Assembly: GCA_027486075.1 (NCBI GenBank)
Contig: JAIXPU010000087.1
Span: 1-25,205 of the forward strand
DNA length: 25,205 nucleotides
From: Streptomycetaceae bacterium
Lineage (GTDB): Bacteria > Actinomycetota > Actinomycetes > Nanopelagicales > Nanopelagicaceae
Direction: 5' to 3'
The translations under genes were made by a program, and so were the position numbers. The notes beneath the pieces were generated by a model. It was given only the letters and a program-made list of their open reading frames with translations. It ran no database searches and was not told the origin of the DNA. Of the stretch, positions 22,075-25,205 are shown in pieces. How positions within the stretch are numbered: position 1 is the first letter of the stretch; every line of letters begins with the position of its first letter.

Positions 22075-23232
22075 ATGACATACAACCCAACACCTGCAGA
22101 TAAGTTCACCTTTGGTCTTTGGACTGTCGGCTGGCAAGCGCGCGATCCATTTGGAGATCCGACCCGCGAAGCCCTTGACCCAGTACGGACAGTCAATGAA
22201 CTCGCAGCACGTGGTGCATATGGCGTTACCTTCCATGATGATGATCTCTTCCCATTTGGTTCAAGTGATTCAGTACGTCAAGGACATATCAATCGCTTCA
22301 AAAAGGCACTTGCTGAAACTGGTATGAAAGTTCCGATGGCGACAACAAACCTCTTTAGCCATCCTGTCTTTAAAGATGGTGCGTTAACTAGCAATGATCG
22401 CGATATCCGTCGCTTTGCACTACGTAAGGCGATGCGCAATATTGATTTGGCTGCTGATCTAGGCGCAAAGATTTATGTCTGTTGGGGCGGCCGCGAAGGT
22501 GCTGAATCAGAGAGCTCAAAGGATGCTTACGTTGCGCTCGAGCGTTACAAAGAAGGTTTTAACGTTCTAGGCCAGTATGTAATTGATAAGGGTTATGACA
22601 TCAAGTTTGCAATTGAACCTAAGCCAAATGAGCCACGTGGCGATATCTTCTTGCCAACAATCGGCCATGCACTTGGCTTTATTCAGATGTTGGATCACCC
22701 AGAGCTTGTAGGTCTAAACCCTGAAGTTGGCCACGAACAGATGGCAAACCTCAACTTTGTTCACGGCATTGCGCAAGCGCTCTGGCAGAAGAAGTTATTC
22801 CACATTGACCTCAACGGACAGCGCGGGCCTAAGTACGACCAAGACTTTGTCTTCGGCCATGGCGATGTAAAGAGCGCCTTCTTCCTTGTTGATTTGCTTG
22901 AGCGCTATCAATATTCAGGTCCGAAGCACTTCGATTACAAGCCAGTACGCACAGATGGTGATTCAGGTGTGTGGGCTTCTGCAACCTCGAATATGCGTAT
23001 GTACCTAGTTCTCAAAGAGCGTGCAGCTGCATTCCGTAGCGATCCACGCGTCATCGAAGCGATGAAAGCATCGAATATTCCAGGACTATCAGAGCCAACT
23101 CTTGCAGCTGGTGAGACTTGGAAGGATCTTGAGAAAGATTCATTTGATGCCGATGATGCAGGTAAACGTGGCTATGGTTATGAAATTCTCGACCAACTCG
23201 CGATGGAGCACCTCATGGGGGTTAAGGCTTAA
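22075..23232 (+). CDS. xylA: Xylose isomerase (class I, Streptomyces type)
   Basis: Interconverts D-xylose and D-xylulose, and can also isomerise glucose to fructose. The 385-aa TIM-barrel enzyme has all active-site and metal residues at the positions used for the Streptomyces enzymes: H54 and D57 (FHDDDLFPFG), E181 and K183 (AIEPKPNEPRGD), E217 and H220 (NPEVGHEQMAN), D245, D255 and D257 (HIDLNGQRGPKYDQD), and D287 (FDYKPVRTDG). It sits alone between phoU and ppx, with no xylulokinase or xylose transporter in the window. It has its own -10 box. Use of pentoses or glucose isomerisation are both possible roles. Confidence 0.98.
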   Translation: MTYNPTPADKFTFGLWTVGWQARDPFGDPTREALDPVRTVNELAARGAYGVTFHDDDLFPFGSSDSVRQGHINRFKKALAETGMKVPMATTNLFSHPVFKDGALTSNDRDIRRFALRKAMRNIDLAADLGAKIYVCWGGREGAESESSKDAYVALERYKEGFNVLGQYVIDKGYDIKFAIEPKPNEPRGDIFLPTIGHALGFIQMLDHPELVGLNPEVGHEQMANLNFVHGIAQALWQKKLFHIDLNGQRGPKYDQDFVFGHGDVKSAFFLVDLLERYQYSGPKHFDYKPVRTDGDSGVWASATSNMRMYLVLKERAAAFRSDPRVIEAMKASNIPGLSEPTLAAGETWKDLEKDSFDADDAGKRGYGYEILDQLAMEHLMGVKA

Positions 23233-23238
23233 CCTCGT

Positions 23239-23244
23239 TAGAAT
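23239..23244 (+). promoter_or_regulatory. -10 box for the ppx-like gene
   Basis: TAGAAT is followed by GCTCAA and the ATG at 23251. A small dyad GTTAAG-G-CTTAAC overlaps the xylA stop just upstream. Confidence 0.5.
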
Positions 23245-23250
23245 GCTCAA

Positions 23251-24165
23251 ATGCGATTAGGTGTTTTAGATGTTGGCTCTAACACCATACATCTGCAGGT
23301 AGTTGACGCCCACCTAGGTGGACCGCCAATTCCTAATTCATCGCATAAATCAATTATCAAGTTGACCGAGTTTCTTGATGAAGCTGGCGCTATCACTGAT
23401 GTCGGAATCGAAAAGATTACCGAAGCTATTCAGAAGAATATGGCGAATGCGCAGCACCTCAATATTGATGAACTGCTGGCATTTGCTACATCAGCTATAC
23501 GTGAAGCAGTTAACTCTGACGAGGTAATTGCACATGTGAATAAGACTTGTTCAATTGATCTCCAAGTACTTTCTGGAGATGAAGAAGCTCGCTTTACCTT
23601 TCTGGCAGCGCGACGCTGGTTGGGATGGTCTGCAGGTGATTTATTGGTCCTTGATATCGGGGGAGGATCTCTTGAGATTGCGCGCGGAGCTGAAGAGAAT
23701 CCAACATTTAAAACATCGATGCAATTAGGTGCGGGCAGATTAACTCGAAGCCACCTCAAGGGCGATCCATTCACATCGAAGTCGTTAAAGGCGCTTGAGG
23801 AATACATTGAATATCAGGTTGAGCCACTGGCAAGATCGCTTGCTACATTTGAAAAGGATGTGGCTGCCGGCACAAGTAAAACCTTTAGAACGCTAGCAAA
23901 ACTTGCCCAGAATTTGCATCCAAAGTTAGGGGCGCACCTAACTCTCGATGCACTTGATCAGCTTGTTCCAGAGATTCAAGGCCTAGATTTAGAGAAACGG
24001 ATCGAACTGCCTGGAGTTTCAACAGAACGGGCGCACCAATTAGTTGCGGGATCTATGGTGGCAAGACAGCTCATGCGCACCCTTAATTTGAAAGAGATTC
24101 GTATCTGCCCTTGGGCGCTACGCGAAGGAATCGTTCTGCATAGACTCGATTGGATCGAGCGCTAG
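23251..24165 (+). CDS. ppx: Ppx/GppA-family phosphatase (exopolyphosphatase-like)
   Basis: A 304-aa short Ppx/GppA protein of the ASKHA fold, like the actinobacterial Ppx1/Ppx2 proteins. Signature segments: GVLDVGSNTIHLQVVD (4-19), FATSAIREAVN (87-97), LSGDEEARFTFLAARRW, and the second phosphate loop LVLDIGGGSLEIARG (about 142-156). It should remove terminal phosphate from inorganic polyphosphate and possibly (p)ppGpp. Together with ppk1 and the phosphate regulators nearby it forms a polyphosphate-balance neighbourhood. It lacks the C-terminal HD-like domain of the ~500-aa E. coli Ppx. It overlaps the converging Nudix gene by 4 bp. Confidence 0.92.
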   Translation: MRLGVLDVGSNTIHLQVVDAHLGGPPIPNSSHKSIIKLTEFLDEAGAITDVGIEKITEAIQKNMANAQHLNIDELLAFATSAIREAVNSDEVIAHVNKTCSIDLQVLSGDEEARFTFLAARRWLGWSAGDLLVLDIGGGSLEIARGAEENPTFKTSMQLGAGRLTRSHLKGDPFTSKSLKALEEYIEYQVEPLARSLATFEKDVAAGTSKTFRTLAKLAQNLHPKLGAHLTLDALDQLVPEIQGLDLEKRIELPGVSTERAHQLVAGSMVARQLMRTLNLKEIRICPWALREGIVLHRLDWIER

Positions 24166-25037
24166 AAGCTAATTGCTAGGTAGTCAAGGGCGACAATTTC
24201 ACCCTTAACTCTGTGAACTAACCAAGCATCGCCTGGTTCGAGCTTTATCAAATCCTTGTTCTTTAGCTTTGTATTCAATATCCCGCGCAACATCGTTGGA
24301 ATTACTGGGTTGTGGCTGCAAATAAGAATATTTCTCTCATCTTGCTTTAGCGCGTTAGCGAAAGATATAGAACGTTCTGGGTCAGATTCGAACGTTGCCT
24401 CATTCAAGCTAGGTACTTTGCTCACAACCAAACCGCGTGATTCACCTAATGGAGAAACTGTCTGTACGCAGCGCGTGAAGTCCGAAGAGTAAATCTCATC
24501 TATCGCAAAGGGAGCCAAGTGGTTAATCAGTGATTGCGCTTGAGCCAAGCCGCTTTCATTGAGAGTTCGCAAGGAATCATCGCCGTCCCAGTCGCCTCGC
24601 TCGAGCGCTTTGGTATGGCGCAAGATTATGAGGGTATCTGTGGGCCCTTCAATCTCGAGAAAGCGCTCAATCATCTCTTTATCACTCTGATGAGTAGCTA
24701 ACTCAATTGAATCGGTTGGCTTAAGCCAACGTAATTGATCTACCTCTTCGTTAGCAACAAAATCAGATGCGCCGAGGGCTTGCGCGACCCAATACTTCAC
24801 ACGTTTCTGCGTCCCGTTATCTTCGTATTCAACAGATCCTAATTGGCGAGTAAATCTCGCTTTGATTCCAGTCTCTTCAAAAACTTCACGATAGGCGCAG
24901 GCAAGGGCGGTCTCGTTCTCATCAATCTTGCCCTTTGGGAGCGACCAATCGTCATAACGAGGCCTGTGCACCAGTGCGATTTCAATTTCACCCGCAGCGA
25001 TTTCTCTCCAAAGTAAAGCCCCGGCTGCTCTAATCAC
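24162..25037 (-). CDS. mutT1: MutT1-like Nudix hydrolase fused to a histidine phosphatase domain
   Basis: A 291-aa two-domain protein. The Nudix domain (1-128) contains a complete Nudix box, G36 to I58 (G-x5-E-x7-REVFEETGI). The C-terminal histidine-phosphatase (SixA-like) domain begins IILRHTKALERGDWDG, with H141, and carries ICSHNPVIPTML with a second His. Mycobacterial MutT1 has this architecture and hydrolyses 8-oxo-(d)GTP and diadenosine polyphosphates. The start is a GTG whose last two bases overlap the ppk stop (GTGA), so it is translationally coupled to ppk. Besides sanitising nucleotides it may act on phosphate-rich nucleotides made when polyphosphate turns over, which is inference. 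Confidence 0.93.
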   Translation of the reverse strand: MIRAAGALLWREIAAGEIEIALVHRPRYDDWSLPKGKIDENETALACAYREVFEETGIKARFTRQLGSVEYEDNGTQKRVKYWVAQALGASDFVANEEVDQLRWLKPTDSIELATHQSDKEMIERFLEIEGPTDTLIILRHTKALERGDWDGDDSLRTLNESGLAQAQSLINHLAPFAIDEIYSSDFTRCVQTVSPLGESRGLVVSKVPSLNEATFESDPERSISFANALKQDERNILICSHNPVIPTMLRGILNTKLKNKDLIKLEPGDAWLVHRVKGEIVALDYLAISF

Positions 25038-25204
25038 GCGCGGTTGTGTCTTTCTACAAAGTGATCTTGGAAGTTAACTAAGAGATTTCCATCAAAGTCG
25101 CGAACTTTACGTTGCCAATTATTATCTTCAAGTAGAGCCCACGTTGAGTAAGAATCCGAAACTGAATCATCCAAGATTTTGCCTAGACGTTCTTTATGCT
25201 TTTC
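25034..25204 (-). CDS. ppk: Polyphosphate kinase 1, C-terminal end (partial)
   Basis: Only the last 56 codons and the TGA stop are present; the gene runs off the right edge. The visible sequence contains ERLGKILDDSVSDSYSTWAL and NNWQRKVRD, which fits the C-terminal tail of PPK1 (arginine/leucine-rich helix, then a short W.L...W strand pair). PPK1 makes polyphosphate from ATP. The gene is coupled by a GTGA overlap to the Nudix/histidine phosphatase gene, an arrangement known from mycobacteria, which strengthens the call. No catalytic residue is inside the window. Confidence 0.8.
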   Translation of the reverse strand, partial: EKHKERLGKILDDSVSDSYSTWALLEDNNWQRKVRDFDGNLLVNFQDHFVERHNRA

Positions 25205-25205
25205 A

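Noticed and set aside
1..25205. Mobile elements, defence systems, CRISPR arrays or a novel gene cluster
   Set aside because: Nearly all genes match housekeeping families with conserved order. No transposase, integrase, spaced repeats or compositional break was seen by eye.

Overview
The window looks like chromosome from a small-genome, gene-dense actinobacterium. Three things point that way: the order recO-uppS-zur-...-glyS-dusB-dgt-dnaG, the SenX3/RegX3-type pair divergent from phoU, and a Nudix plus histidine-phosphatase protein of the mycobacterial MutT1 type coupled to ppk. Base composition is moderate rather than GC-rich by eye, intergenic gaps are tiny, and several genes overlap. This fits streamlined freshwater Actinomycetota such as the Nanopelagicales (acI, Planktophila-like), but that placement is inference. 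I see no insertion sequence, phage gene, CRISPR array or rRNA.

Layout. Bases 1-816 hold the end of recO and all of uppS. Bases 801-911 hold a 36-bp tandem repeat lying over the convergent 3' ends of uppS and tspO. Bases 885-2941 are a zinc locus: a leftward ZIP transporter - zur - tspO unit, a perfect 19-bp Zur-type operator, and a divergent small monooxygenase-like gene. Bases 3040-9275 are a rightward housekeeping run: glyS, dusB, a YdcF/SanA-like protein, dgt and dnaG. tRNA-Asn(GUU) follows, then an exported HtrA-like protease and a lone ACT-domain protein. Bases 10851-16358 carry carbon genes: leftward glpK-galT-galK and divergent glpD. Bases 16348-19518 carry an exported GH25 muramidase coupled to an 89-aa protein resembling the DnaX tau C-terminal domain, an orphan LuxR-type response regulator, and nnrD. 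Bases 19529-25205 are a phosphate/polyphosphate region: regX3/senX3-like pair, phoU, xylA, ppx, mutT1-like and the end of ppk1.

How it fits together. Zur probably represses the ZIP importer through the 2623-2641 palindrome, which may also affect the divergent gene. The soluble-looking SenX3-like kinase, its regulator and PhoU share a divergent region with 11-bp-phased PHO-box-like units, and Ppx and Ppk metabolise polyphosphate nearby. GlpK, GlpD, GalK, GalT and XylA feed glycerol, galactose and xylose into central metabolism.

The main unexpected pattern is regulatory. Ten starts that are not overlapped or immediately preceded by a co-directional gene carry a TANNNT box 6-7 nt before the start codon, which is the signature of leaderless transcripts. 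No wholly new multi-gene system is evident. The best leads are the repeat over the uppS/tspO junction, the free-standing tau-like domain, the kinase with no membrane anchor, and the shared Zur and PHO-type control regions.
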